Positions 6,675-14,610 are shown, counted from the stretch's first letter. The stretch is DNA of 19,149 nucleotides from Deltaproteobacteria bacterium (GCA_005879255.1 VBKY01000162.1:1-19149); one strand, 5' to 3'. Made by a program: numbers and translations. The notes: generated by a model not told the origin, from the sequence alone.

Positions 6675-7586
6675 TCAACAAAACATTGGTGCCATTGCCT
6701 CGATCTGTTTTTTTCCCTCAGGCGAGATCTGCTCGACCGTGGCAAGAAAGTTCGGATGGGTCATGCCGGTGCCGAGATAGGTCCAGCGCATGCCCTTCAG
6801 CACGGCGTTGGTCATCTCCTCGCGCTCGCTCTTCGAGAGCTTTCTTCCCGTCGCTTGAACAAAACTCTCCGTTTCGAATTCTGCTTGCTGCTTGGCGCCG
6901 TTATCGAGAAACGTTCCAATTTCGCCGTACTCCTCAAAGGCCTGATCGATCTCTTTTGGGGTAGCACCCTTCACGACCGACTCGATGATCAACGTGTCGA
7001 GTTTGGTGTGCTGCGACTCTTCCATCCAGTGGTGCTTGAGCAAGCTCTTGAACTGCGGATCGAGGTTCTGATTATCTCTGACGCCCTCAATGTAGTGCCT
7101 CAGAGTCATCCACTCGATGTGGAGAATCGCGATGCCGACACCCAATGGACTGTGTGAGAGAACAAAGCGACTCACGTCTTCGGCGGGACCGATGAAGTCG
7201 CAGTTGCTGCCGAATCCCGCCTCGAACTCTTGCCGAAAGCGCTTGAAAAGGTGGATATGCTTGGCCTCTTCGCCGGCGAACTGGAGAAGGGCCCGCACAC
7301 GGTAGTCGTCTCCGGAGAGTTGAGGCCGAGCATGGTCCACCACGTAGGGGAGAATGAACTCCTCGACGAGACCAAACATGGCGAGATACTCGTGTCCCCG
7401 GATGTGGTTCAGAGTCAACTGTTCCTCAGGGTTGAGAAAAGAAATATGCTTCACCTGAGCCAGTGACTCCGGCATGAACGGTTTGGTGAAGTCGAGCTGC
7501 TTGTCACCGCCAATGATATCGTCCACTTTCCAACCGATTCGCTCGGAGGCTGCGAGCGTCGCTTGGTATGAGTAGTTGTGTTGCAT
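6675..7586 (-). CDS. Ferritin-like diiron protein with an AurF-like ligand pattern, 303 aa
   Basis: A four-helix-bundle diiron protein. Two iron motifs are visible: EEAKH (106-110) and HHWMEESQH (185-193). Further carboxylates occur in RGHEYLAMFGLVEEF (63-77) and HIEW (156-159). The H-xxx-E-xx-H spacing of H186, E190 and H193 plus E107/H110 reproduces the ligand spacing of AurF-type N-oxygenases, which have one more His than ordinary ferritin-like proteins. The start is ATG 7586, preceded by AAGGAGG and GGAAA. The longer reading from 7682 would begin upstream of the sigma-54 promoter (7632-7647) and so cannot be translated from that transcript. It is the first gene of the operon and the likely main target of the adjacent regulator. 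Oxygenation of an amine or another small molecule is inferred; the substrate is unknown and the AurF relation rests on motif spacing only. Confidence 0.85.
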   Translation of the reverse strand: MQHNYSYQATLAASERIGWKVDDIIGGDKQLDFTKPFMPESLAQVKHISFLNPEEQLTLNHIRGHEYLAMFGLVEEFILPYVVDHARPQLSGDDYRVRALLQFAGEEAKHIHLFKRFRQEFEAGFGSNCDFIGPAEDVSRFVLSHSPLGVGIAILHIEWMTLRHYIEGVRDNQNLDPQFKSLLKHHWMEESQHTKLDTLIIESVVKGATPKEIDQAFEEYGEIGTFLDNGAKQQAEFETESFVQATGRKLSKSEREEMTNAVLKGMRWTYLGTGMTHPNFLATVEQISPEGKKQIEAMAPMFC

Positions 7587-7631
7587 TTTCCTTTCCTCCT
7601 TTTCTGCGTGAATGTGACAGAAATCCCTTAG

Positions 7632-7647
7632 AGCAGCTCTCGTGCCA
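7632..7647 (-). promoter_or_regulatory. Sigma-54 (-24/-12) promoter of the diiron operon
   Basis: The minus strand reads TGGCACGAGAGCTGCT. Against the RpoN consensus TGGCACG-N4-TTGCW it differs at only one core base (C for the first T), and the invariant GG and GC are at the correct 10-base separation. Transcription would begin near 7621, giving a leader of about 35 nt to the diiron ATG with its strong ribosome binding site. A sigma-54 activator gene lies immediately upstream. Confidence 0.85.
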
Positions 7648-7716
7648 TCTCGTTTAAATTGGATGTGCTGCAGGAAAACCAATGAGTTAGCGAAGTCGGT
7701 CGTTGTTGGAGCAGTT

Positions 7717-7767
7717 GTGAGATTTCACTAGTTGCGAGATCTCACGTCGCCGGATGTGAAATATCAC
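7717..7767. promoter_or_regulatory. Three near-palindromic activator sites (UAS) for the sigma-54 promoter
   Basis: Three 12-bp near-palindromes are seen: GTGAGATTTCAC (7717-7728), GCGAGATCTCAC (7734-7745) and GTGAAATATCAC (7756-7767). Their common form is about GTGAGATNTCAC. Their centres lie roughly 101, 118 and 140 bp upstream of the predicted start site, the usual distance for enhancer sites bound by Fis-type sigma-54 activators. They sit between that activator's stop codon and its presumed target, so they are most likely its binding sites. Confidence 0.75.
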
Positions 7768-7796
7768 GTCTAGGGTTGAGAAAACGATTGGCGGAA

Positions 7797-9749
7797 TTAT
7801 TTCGGGTGCGGGATGCGCAGCGCTCTTATGCGGGAGTTCAGGGTCGAGGGGTTCATGCCGAGCAGCGCGGCGGCGCCGTCCTTACCGGCAACGCGCCAGG
7901 CGGTGGATTCCAAAGCCCGCAAAATGTTTTTTCGTTCTACTTGCTGAAGCTCACGAAGTTGCAGGATCCGCTCGGGCACTTCCTCGGTCAGCGTTTGTTG
8001 CACTTCGACGTCGCGAATCCTATCGCCTCCGGCATCCGGTAAAGCGCGGTCGAGGTTAAGACGGCCATCTCGAGAGGTAATGACCGCTCGCTCTATGACG
8101 TTGTGCAGCTCGCGCACGTTGCCGGGCCAAAGGTAACCCCTGAGTCGTTTTTTATGTTCATCAGACAACGGTTCGATCCTGCGCCCCAGGCGTTGGGCGG
8201 ATTTGGCCGCGAAGGCGGCAGCGAGCAGGAGAACGTCATCATCGCGCCCTCTCAAAGGCGGCACTTCGATGGGGAAAACGTTTAATCGATAGTAAAGATC
8301 TTCTCTGAAGCCGCCGCCTTTTACGGCTTGGTTGAGATCGCGGTTCGTCGCGGCGATTACCCGAACGTCCACGTTTCTCGTGTGGGAGCTGCCGACGGCT
8401 GCAAATTCGCCTTCCTGCAGCACGCGCAAAATTTTCGCTTGCAAGTCGAGCGGCAATTCGCCAATCTCGTCGAGAAAAATCGTTCCGTGATCCGCCAGCG
8501 CGAAGCGTCCTTCCCGCTTTTGAGTCGCTCCGGTAAAGGCGCCTTTTTCGTGGCCGAAAAATTCGCTCTCCATGAGCGCCGCTGGGACCGCAGCGCAGTT
8601 GATTGTAATGAGCGGCTTGTCGCGCCGGCGGCTGGCGCCATGGATAGCCCGGGCAATCAGCTCCTTGCCTGTCCCGGTCTCACCGAGAATCAAAACCGTC
8701 GTGTCCGTCGCCGCGACTTGCTCCACGTCTTCTAAGACACGCTTCATCGCTTGACTCTGCCCGAGAATTTCGTCGAACCCGCACAGGCTCTTGATCTCTT
8801 CGCGCAGATAGGCGGCTTCCGCTGCCAGTGAATGAATCTTTCGGTCGGCTTCAAGTCTTTCGTTGATGTTCCGCAGAATTAGAGAGTAAAAACTCTGCCG
8901 CTCAATCTCGAAGCGCGACAAAGTCGCTTCGGCCGGAAACGCTTTGCCGCCGATCGGCAGTGCTTGCAGCCCGCCGGGAACCCACAACGATCGGCGTTCT
9001 TGCGTGAGCGCGCCAAGATCATGAATGAGACCCCTGAGCTTGTTTCGGCTCTCTTCCGCGATCAGCCTGCTGAAATCATGCCCCATCACCTGATCGGTCG
9101 CGCAAAGAAAGGCTTGCTCCGCCGCGGGATTCATCCGGGTCAGCTTCAGGTTCTGATCGAACTCGATGACCGCGTCCATGGCGCTTTCGAATAGCCGACG
9201 CAGTTTCTCCTCCCGCTCCAGAACTTGCTTCTCAGCGCGCAGTCTCTGCATTTCCGCGGTCGCGCGAGCGGCAAAAATGTTAAAAAGCGCCAGGACTCGT
9301 GGCTCTTCCGGAATGGGACGTCGGTCGATCACCGCTAGGTGCCCCAAAATTCTGCCGTCAATACCCTTTAGAGGGATGCCCATGTAACTGACCGCACCGG
9401 TCTCTTTGATGTCCGGATCATCAGGGTATAGTTCAAGCAAGTTGTCGGGGAAATGGACTAGACTAGCCGTGTCAATGACTTGTTCGCACGGTGTTCCGGC
9501 GATATCGACCTCGTAATTTTGGATCCACTGCCCGTCCATCCAAAAGGCAAGAGCCCGAAGCCGGCGGCTCTCCTTGATATATTCGGTGACCCAAGCTCCG
9601 TGGGTATTTAGCGCTTTGGCTAGGTTTTCAACGAGCGCAACAAAAAAACCCTCCCCGGTCTCCTTCGCCGTTCCTTCCAGAATACTTCGGAGCGCAGCTC
9701 CTTCATCGAGGCCGCCGAGAGGAGGCGCTATAGGACGTGTCTCGGACAT
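7797..9749 (-). CDS. Sigma-54-dependent transcriptional activator, GAF-PAS-AAA-Fis, 650 aa
   Basis: This activates RpoN promoters by ATP-driven remodelling. Domain order: GAF-like sensor about residues 20-170 (VEDNLAKAL-type helix, then [21 protein letters not shown]); PAS about 182-295 ([26 protein letters not shown]); AAA+ 325-560 with Walker A GETGTGKE (356-363), the sigma-54-contacting loop GAFTGA (403-408), Walker B TIFLDE and WPGNVREL (541-548); and a Fis-type helix-turn-helix 600-645 ([20 protein letters not shown]). There is no phospho-receiver domain, so a small ligand or redox cue binding GAF or PAS is the probable signal, as in FhlA/NorR-like proteins. Downstream, 47 bp leftwards past three palindromes and a -24/-12 promoter, lies the diiron operon, its likely target. 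All ATPase motifs are intact. I see no clear ribosome binding site before ATG 9749. Confidence 0.95.
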   Translation of the reverse strand: MSETRPIAPPLGGLDEGAALRSILEGTAKETGEGFFVALVENLAKALNTHGAWVTEYIKESRRLRALAFWMDGQWIQNYEVDIAGTPCEQVIDTASLVHFPDNLLELYPDDPDIKETGAVSYMGIPLKGIDGRILGHLAVIDRRPIPEEPRVLALFNIFAARATAEMQRLRAEKQVLEREEKLRRLFESAMDAVIEFDQNLKLTRMNPAAEQAFLCATDQVMGHDFSRLIAEESRNKLRGLIHDLGALTQERRSLWVPGGLQALPIGGKAFPAEATLSRFEIERQSFYSLILRNINERLEADRKIHSLAAEAAYLREEIKSLCGFDEILGQSQAMKRVLEDVEQVAATDTTVLILGETGTGKELIARAIHGASRRRDKPLITINCAAVPAALMESEFFGHEKGAFTGATQKREGRFALADHGTIFLDEIGELPLDLQAKILRVLQEGEFAAVGSSHTRNVDVRVIAATNRDLNQAVKGGGFREDLYYRLNVFPIEVPPLRGRDDDVLLLAAAFAAKSAQRLGRRIEPLSDEHKKRLRGYLWPGNVRELHNVIERAVITSRDGRLNLDRALPDAGGDRIRDVEVQQTLTEEVPERILQLRELQQVERKNILRALESTAWRVAGKDGAAALLGMNPSTLNSRIRALRIPHPK

Positions 9750-9957
9750 TATATTTAGCTATTGCAACCTGTGGGGCCGGAGCAAAAAACGGACGCTGTT
9801 CCGTAAGGTTTCATCGTGTTGCCGTAATATCCGAGACCAGCATGCTCATGTCAAGCGCACGAAAGTGAGGAAACACTGCCAGAATTTCTCTTGACCGAGG
9901 ATGGCGGCGCGCCCGTTTCTCACCCAACTTTAATTGTGGCAGTGCCACGGACGCGGG

Positions 9958-10818
9958 TCACCGACTGGTAATGAGCACGACACCGGCGACCATCAAGGCC
10001 GCACCGAGAACGATGCGCAGGTTGACGGTTTCGACATTGCGTAAAAACACAGCGCTAAAGAAAATGGTGAAGAGGGGAGTGGTATTGAGCAGCGGTATGA
10101 TGACCGAAAGTTGGCCACGGCCAAGCGCAATGAAATTTGCCACTTGCGCCAATGTAGCGATCAGGGCCGCACAAAAATAGAACATAAACCCTTCGCGCGG
10201 CATGCGTAATTGATGAGTTCTTTTGGTCGTGACCATAAAACCGAGTAAAAGTATGAATGAGACCGTCGTGACCACGGCCACCGCGACAAAGGGATCGGGG
10301 ATAATCTTCAGTGCTTGCTTGCGCAGGCTTTGAGAAATAGCGGAAATCAATCCGGCACTGATCGGAAAAATCGTATCGATCAGCCGCCATTTAGTGTCGC
10401 CTTGTTGCTTTCCAGAGATCAACCAAAGACTAACGACGATCAGGATCGTGCCGAGAAAGACCAGCCAGCCCGGCTGTTCGTCGAAGATCGTGATTGCGAT
10501 GGCGGTGGCGAAGAGCGGCTCGCCGCCGCGCAGCGGACCGGCGCGGGCGACGCCGATGCGCGTGATACCCTCGTAAAAGAGCGCGCGGGCGAAGAGCGGC
10601 TGGATGCATCCACTGATCAGGTAATAAATCATTGCCGGCGACTTTAAGAATTCGAGCGAAGTCGTAGCGACGAGATAGGTCCACATGCAGCTGATCGACA
10701 CTGCGTAGCTCACAAACATCGCGGCGAAGATATTCGATTTCCGCAAGCCGAAGCGGACCAAGACCGAATCTGCCGCCCAACCCATGGCAGAAGACATGGC
10801 GACGATTTCAGCAAACAA
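9958..10818 (-). CDS. EamA/DMT-superfamily transporter, about 286 aa
   Basis: An integral membrane protein with about ten helices in two EamA repeats. The first includes LFARALFYEGITRIGVARAGPLRGGEPLFATAIAITIF and the second ALIATLAQVANFIALGRGQLSVIIPLLNTTPLFTIFFSAVFL. Such transporters export or import small metabolites (amino acids, nucleotide sugars, toxins), and nothing here fixes the substrate. Family members usually begin just before an FAEIVAMSSAMGWA-like first helix. I therefore place the start at TTG 10818, which has GGAGAG upstream, rather than ATG 10908, which adds about 30 residues unlike the family; ATG 10794 is another option. It is on the same strand as the regulator but 208 bp away, so it is probably a separate unit. 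Confidence 0.88.
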   Translation of the reverse strand: MFAEIVAMSSAMGWAADSVLVRFGLRKSNIFAAMFVSYAVSISCMWTYLVATTSLEFLKSPAMIYYLISGCIQPLFARALFYEGITRIGVARAGPLRGGEPLFATAIAITIFDEQPGWLVFLGTILIVVSLWLISGKQQGDTKWRLIDTIFPISAGLISAISQSLRKQALKIIPDPFVAVAVVTTVSFILLLGFMVTTKRTHQLRMPREGFMFYFCAALIATLAQVANFIALGRGQLSVIIPLLNTTPLFTIFFSAVFLRNVETVNLRIVLGAALMVAGVVLITSR

Positions 10819-11005
10819 GTCTGCCGTGCTCTCCGTTGATTTGATGGAAGTTTCACATAAGCGGAGGGCTATGACTTTTGCAACCACAGGCCAGGACAAG
10901 GGGATCATACTTCTTTCAGGCGAAGAGCAGTCTCGCTTGCAGTACAGGACTTGGCTGTCTAAGATCAGTCGTCGTTGAATTCATTACCTACTCAAAGGAG
11001 GTCAC

Positions 11006-11443
11006 GTGGAACCACAGGCAAAGGTCGTTCAGTTAAAAACGCAACTCGTCAAAGAGGGTCACACACGCAACATGCTCGCTGAAACCAATCTGATGACGCT
11101 GAGGATTCACTGCTACGCGCCGGGCATCGGTGAAAACGCGCTGCATTCGCACACGAAGGAAGATCACATCTTCTTAGTGCTGCAGGGAACGGCGCAGTTC
11201 AATACCGGTAGAGACGGAAAAACCATCGTCAATGCGGGGAGGAACAATGCCGTTGTTTTACCGGCGGGTTGCTACTACCAGTTCTGCAATTCGGGCAATG
11301 AACCTCTTATTATGGCGCGTGTCGGCGCGGGGCTCGACAAAGCGGACCAACGGCTCAACCCGGACGGCACAGCGATACCGGGTAGGACGCACGAACAGGG
11401 CGCGGCGAAACCGGTGCTGATCGAAGGAGCCTTCTTCGAGTAA
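11006..11443 (+). CDS. Single-domain cupin protein, 145 aa
   Basis: GTG 11006 is fixed by AAAGGAGGT (10994-11002). Cupin motif 1 is present (GIGENALHSHTKEDHIFLVLQG, with H47, H49 and E52 as candidate metal ligands). Motif 2 (NNAVVLPAGCYYQFCNSG) keeps P-x-G and N, but its metal-binding His is replaced by Tyr (Y91). The site may therefore bind metal with only three ligands or be purely a binding pocket. Cupins range from dioxygenases and isomerases to storage and sensor domains, so no function is assigned. It is a lone gene flanked by a hairpin downstream (11478-11515). Confidence 0.85.
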   Translation: MEPQAKVVQLKTQLVKEGHTRNMLAETNLMTLRIHCYAPGIGENALHSHTKEDHIFLVLQGTAQFNTGRDGKTIVNAGRNNAVVLPAGCYYQFCNSGNEPLIMARVGAGLDKADQRLNPDGTAIPGRTHEQGAAKPVLIEGAFFE

Positions 11444-11477
11444 TCTTTAAGAGCGGAGTCGAAGGATTTATGAGGGG

Positions 11478-11515
11478 ACAAGCCCGCACGCGTGGGGGGC
11501 CGCGCACGGGCTTGT
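11478..11515. terminator. GC-rich stem-loop after the cupin gene
   Basis: ACAAGCCCG (11478-11486) pairs with CGGGCTTGT (11507-11515), starting 35 bp after the cupin stop and lying between it and the converging zinc-finger gene. There is no U-run on either strand, so termination is plausible rather than proven. A second small stem, CTTCCCC-ATGC-GGGGAAG (11525-11542), follows directly. Confidence 0.45.
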
Positions 11516-11555
11516 GCTGGAGAGCTTCCCCATGCGGGGAAGTTCGGGGGAACGC

Positions 11556-11765
11556 TTAGGCGATATCTCGCATGTGCGAGAAGGTGTACTGCAACTTTCT
11601 CATTTCAGCGTTGAACCAGCGTTGGCGGCGGCGGTGCCGTGTCAGGTGCGGTTTTAACAGTGACGTGGGGTACATTTTCGCGCCGCATTTCTCGCATCGC
11701 ACCGCGCGAAGGTTTCGTTTCTCTATTGAGATGATCTTAGATTCACTCTGTAACTCTGGCTGCAT
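11556..11765 (-). CDS. Small C2H2 zinc-finger-like protein, 69 aa
   Basis: ATG 11765 has GAGGAGG at ideal spacing, better than the upstream in-frame start at 11810. The protein contains CEKCGAKMYPTSLL then KPHLTRH, that is C24-x2-C27-x12-H40-x3-H44. This is the exact classical C2H2 zinc-finger spacing, with a hydrophobic residue three positions before the first His. The flanking tail is very basic (RHRRRQRW), then FNAEMRKLQYTFSHM. Bacterial C2H2 fingers are known in the Ros/MucR regulators, but this one is shorter and I cannot place it in that family. A DNA- or RNA-binding role is inferred. The end overlaps a TCTCGC-ATGT-GCGAGA hairpin (11566-11581). Confidence 0.65.
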   Translation of the reverse strand: MQPELQSESKIISIEKRNLRAVRCEKCGAKMYPTSLLKPHLTRHRRRQRWFNAEMRKLQYTFSHMRDIA

Positions 11766-11810
11766 GTCCTTCCTCCTCGGATACTTGCACAGTGTCGGAG
11801 CAAGGCACAT

Positions 11811-12090
11811 GCCAGCCGCTCAAGGATAACTTTGAAAGCTATTTAATCGAGATCTTGTGGCCAGAAGCTTAATAAGGGGAGGGGTCTTTGTCAGACACGA
11901 AGTGTCAACGACATGCCACGGGTGACATTAAGAACGTCATAGTAATATTCTGCGCCACTCTGATGACAAGGGATGGTAGAAGTCCGGCGAGTAGCAGGGC
12001 CGGATGATGAGAGTCAGGCAACGGGTCTTCGCTCGCTGCCAGTTGAGCTTCTAGGCGGCGTGTCTGCTCGCAGCTGAGCGTAAGTTTTGT
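11811..12090. other. Gene-free 280-bp stretch
   Basis: I find no open frame with a credible start, no tRNA shape and no clear promoter here. The only structure noted is a short hairpin GACAC-GAA-GTGTC (11894-11906). Together with the amidohydrolase tail next to it, the stretch may be decayed sequence. Confidence 0.5.
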
Positions 12091-12402
12091 TTACAGGTAC
12101 TGGTTCAAGCCAAAAAATTCAGCAGCTGTGCCGCCCAATAATTTGTCAATGTCTTGTTTGGTCAAGCCTTCCCGAGCCTGCAGCATTGAAACAGTATTGG
12201 GCGAGGTCATGTCCGGATGCGGAAAATCGCTGCCGATCATTAGACGCGAGCTGCCGATGCGTTTGACAACATTCGCTAGAATCGAGTCTTCCCAGCGCAA
12301 CGAGAAATAAAAGTTATTGAAGCATTCCTTGGGACGCCGCCGGGCTTTTTCACGCGCTGCCGGACGGGCATCGTAGGCCATTTCCAGTGAGAGGCCTGTC
12401 AA
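12091..12402 (-). pseudogene. C-terminal fragment of an amidohydrolase-2 family protein
   Basis: About 100 residues match only the last third of metal-dependent amidohydrolases (TIM-barrel, gamma-resorcylate/ACMS decarboxylase type). RRPKECFNNFYFSLRWED is followed by RLMIGSDFPHPDMTSPN, with the metal-binding Asp of the GSD-PH block, and by the GLTKQDIDKLLGGTAAEFFGL ending. The first two thirds with the HxH metal motif are missing. The frame begins just after the stop of the E1 beta gene, in the same register (TAG, GCT, TAA, then TTG 12402), with no ribosome binding site. This looks like deletion of the front of the gene up to the E1 beta stop. It cannot be catalytically functional alone. Confidence 0.8.
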
Positions 12403-12408
12403 TTAAGC

Positions 12409-13392
12409 CTACGAATACTTTTGAGCGACAGTTTTTCGAGCCGCCTCAACAATGCGCTCTTTGTCGGGTAGAAATTGTTTCTCGAGCGCCGGACTGGCGG
12501 GAACTGGCGCGAAAGGGGCGGCGACGCGGACAATAGGGCTGTCAAGGTAATGGAAGACTTCTTGTTGGACACGCGCGACAATTTCAGCGCCTATGCCACC
12601 GTGCTCCACCGCTTCGTGGACGACGATCAGTCGGCTGGTTTTCTTGACGGAACTTACCATGATCTCAATATCGAGCGGCGAAATACTCCGTGGATCGATC
12701 ACTTCGGCGGAAATTCCGTCTGCCGCTAAGTCATCGGCGGCCATCAAAGCCGGGCTGATCATGTTCGACAGCGCGACGATCGTTACGTGATCACCTTGCC
12801 GCAGAATCTTTGCCTGGCCTATCGGCACGATGTGTTCGCCATCGGGAACTTGTTCTCTTGTCCAATAAAGACCGCGGTGTTCGACGAAGACCACCGGATT
12901 GTCGTCCCGGATTGCTGCCTTGAGCAGCCCTTTGGCATCGGCCGGAGTTGCCGGCAAGACCACCTTCAGCCCGGGAACATGCGCGAGCCAAGCTTCGAGA
13001 CTCTGCGAGTGATGGGCGCCCATCGCGCCACTGATGCCGCACTGGACCCGAACGGTCAACGGGATCTTCAGTTGCCCGCCGGACATGTAGTGCAACTTTG
13101 CAGCGTGGTTCACCAACTGGTCCATCGCCAGCGTGATAAAGTCGATGAACATGATCTCGACCACGGGTCTTAGGCCCGCCGTCGCGGCGCCGATGGCCAG
13201 GCCCATGACCGTGCCTTCGCTGATCGGCGTGTTGACGATCCGATTGGCGCCGAATTCGTCTGCCAGTCCTTTGGTAACGCCGAAGGGACCGCCGAGAGCG
13301 ACGTCTTCGCCGAAGACATAGACCGACGAGTCGCGGCGCATTTCCTCAGAAAGACCCGCGCGGATGGCTTCCAAGAAAGTTTGATATGGCAT
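12409..13392 (-). CDS. Thiamine-diphosphate 2-oxoacid dehydrogenase E1 beta subunit (pair 1), 327 aa
   Basis: The beta half of a pyruvate/acetoin/branched-chain-type E1 that decarboxylates a 2-oxoacid (or cleaves acetoin) on thiamine diphosphate. Key residues are present: GEDVALGGPFGVT near residue 28; E59 in NTPISEG, the Glu that activates the cofactor; SGGQLKIPL; H128 in GAHHSQ; and the C-terminal transketolase domain (VEVIDPRSISPLDIE-like, VVHEAVEHGGIGAEI). Full length at 327 aa. It lies 164 bp after the E1 alpha of the same pair, a gap containing a degenerate dispersed repeat, and is followed at once by the amidohydrolase scrap. No E2 or E3 gene is in the window, so the acyl acceptor is unknown. 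Confidence 0.95.
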   Translation of the reverse strand: MPYQTFLEAIRAGLSEEMRRDSSVYVFGEDVALGGPFGVTKGLADEFGANRIVNTPISEGTVMGLAIGAATAGLRPVVEIMFIDFITLAMDQLVNHAAKLHYMSGGQLKIPLTVRVQCGISGAMGAHHSQSLEAWLAHVPGLKVVLPATPADAKGLLKAAIRDDNPVVFVEHRGLYWTREQVPDGEHIVPIGQAKILRQGDHVTIVALSNMISPALMAADDLAADGISAEVIDPRSISPLDIEIMVSSVKKTSRLIVVHEAVEHGGIGAEIVARVQQEVFHYLDSPIVRVAAPFAPVPASPALEKQFLPDKERIVEAARKTVAQKYS

Positions 13393-13418
13393 CGTTGCTC
13401 TGAGGCGTCAGAGAACGT

Positions 13419-13492
13419 TATTCTGAGCCGCAGGCGAAAAATCTTGTCCGAAGACGAGACCCTTCACTGGTGTTCAGCGTGACAGTGTCGGG
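13419..13492. repeat. Possible degenerate dispersed intergenic repeat
   Basis: Between the E1 alpha and beta genes of pair 1, TTCTGAGC-(about 12)-AAAATCTTG is followed by GACCCTTCACT and GTTCAGCGTGACA. This resembles the common intergenic element in which TTCTGAGCG..GAAGAATCT is mirrored by GA-CCTTCACT..GTTCAG..TGACA. It is recalled from family knowledge; the copy here is eroded and the call is weak. Confidence 0.3.
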
Positions 13493-13556
13493 ACATAAGG
13501 CCATGATCGAGCTCATCCAGCGAGATTTGCTGCGGCAAATCTTCCATCCTTCTTTT

Positions 13557-14519
13557 TCATGCTGTCACTTGCATGTCCACTTCGGTTGCTGCCGGCCAGG
13601 GCGAAGATAAGGAAAACTCGGCGGCCTTCTCCACTTGCTCTCGCGCTTCGCTCTCGATCGATTCAAGTTTTTTGTCGCTGATGGTTTTTTTGCTTTTCAG
13701 TGCCCGTGAGACGCGTGCGATCGGATCTTGCCTTTTCCACTCGGCGAGCTGGGACAGCTCACGGTATTTGGCGGGGTCGCCCTCGTAGTGACCGCGCAAG
13801 CGATGGGTAAGACATTCAACAAATACTGGCCCCTTGCCCGCGCGGCATTTCTCAACGGCGCGCCGCATCGCTTCGCGCACGGCAAAGAGGTCGTTGCCGT
13901 CGACGGTGCTTGCTGGAATGGCGTAGGTTTTCGCATGCTGCGCGAGGCGCTCGACTTTGGTGTGCGTCGATAGCGGCGTGAACTCGGCGTAGCCGTTGTT
14001 CTCGCAAATAAAAATGACCGGCAGTTGCCATAGACTGGCGATGTTGAGCGACTCGTGAAACGGACCTGCTTGCCCGGCGCCGTCACCGAAGAAAACCACG
14101 GCGACTTGGCCTTTTTTCTTCTCCTTGGCCGCGAATGCTGCACCTAACGCAAGTGGAATTGTTCCGCCGACAACGCCGGTCGCCGTGATAAAACCCGCTT
14201 CCTTGGCCACGATATGCATCGAGCCGCCCTTGCCGCCGCAGTAGCCGGTGGCGCGCCCGGCGATCTCGGCCATCAGCCGATTGATGTCCGCGCCTTTGGC
14301 AATGGCGTGGCCGTGGGAGCGATGACCGCCGAAGACGTAGTCGTCGTTGCGCAACCAGCTGCACGCGCCCACCGCGACGGCTTCTTGGCCGATCCCCAAG
14401 TGCAGTAAACCGACGATTTGCCGCTCGGCGTACAGCGCGGAAACTTTTTCTTCGAAAGCTCGGATGAGCCACATCCGGCGCAAAAGGTCGATGACGTCCA
14501 ATGAAATTTTCTTAGCCAT
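13557..14519 (-). CDS. Thiamine-diphosphate 2-oxoacid dehydrogenase E1 alpha subunit (pair 1), 320 aa
   Basis: The cofactor-binding alpha subunit. The thiamine-diphosphate motif runs from GDG (145-147) to CENN (172-175), with the usual about 27-residue spacing. GKGGSMH (97-102), TATGVVGG and the active-site loop HRLRGHYEGDPAKYR (239-253) are all intact, so this subunit looks fully competent with its E1 beta partner downstream. Length is normal. ATG 14519 lacks a clear Shine-Dalgarno sequence. It is separated by 149 bp from the upstream E1 beta of pair 2, a gap holding the hairpin TTCTCGC-TGT-GCGAGAA (14611-14627). Substrate (pyruvate, acetoin or branched-chain oxoacid) cannot be told from sequence alone. 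Confidence 0.95.
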   Translation of the reverse strand: MAKKISLDVIDLLRRMWLIRAFEEKVSALYAERQIVGLLHLGIGQEAVAVGACSWLRNDDYVFGGHRSHGHAIAKGADINRLMAEIAGRATGYCGGKGGSMHIVAKEAGFITATGVVGGTIPLALGAAFAAKEKKKGQVAVVFFGDGAGQAGPFHESLNIASLWQLPVIFICENNGYAEFTPLSTHTKVERLAQHAKTYAIPASTVDGNDLFAVREAMRRAVEKCRAGKGPVFVECLTHRLRGHYEGDPAKYRELSQLAEWKRQDPIARVSRALKSKKTISDKKLESIESEAREQVEKAAEFSLSSPWPAATEVDMQVTA

Positions 14520-14610
14520 GGGGCGAACAAATTAAAGATCGAAGGGGCTAACGCTCAACGCGGGTGGTGGTAAGCTCAAAGGATGATGTGTCATTCAACC
14601 GGAGAAAGAC

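Noticed and set aside
7587..7682. N-terminal extension of the diiron protein from 7682
   Set aside because: It would begin upstream of the predicted sigma-54 start site (about 7621), reads unlike the family, and ATG 7586 has a strong ribosome binding site.
7717..7767. Three similar palindromes considered as a CRISPR-like array
   Set aside because: Units are only 12 bp with unequal 5- and 10-bp gaps and no cas genes; position and symmetry fit activator binding sites.
9936..9948. GTGGCAGTGCCAC palindrome near the transporter's 3' end
   Set aside because: The single-base centre cannot form a long hairpin, it lacks a U-run, and it is only one isolated short palindrome.
14083..14472. Arg-rich minus-strand frame overlapping E1 alpha (129 codons)
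   Set aside because: A frame-shifted shadow of the E1 alpha gene with biased GC-rich codons and no homology.
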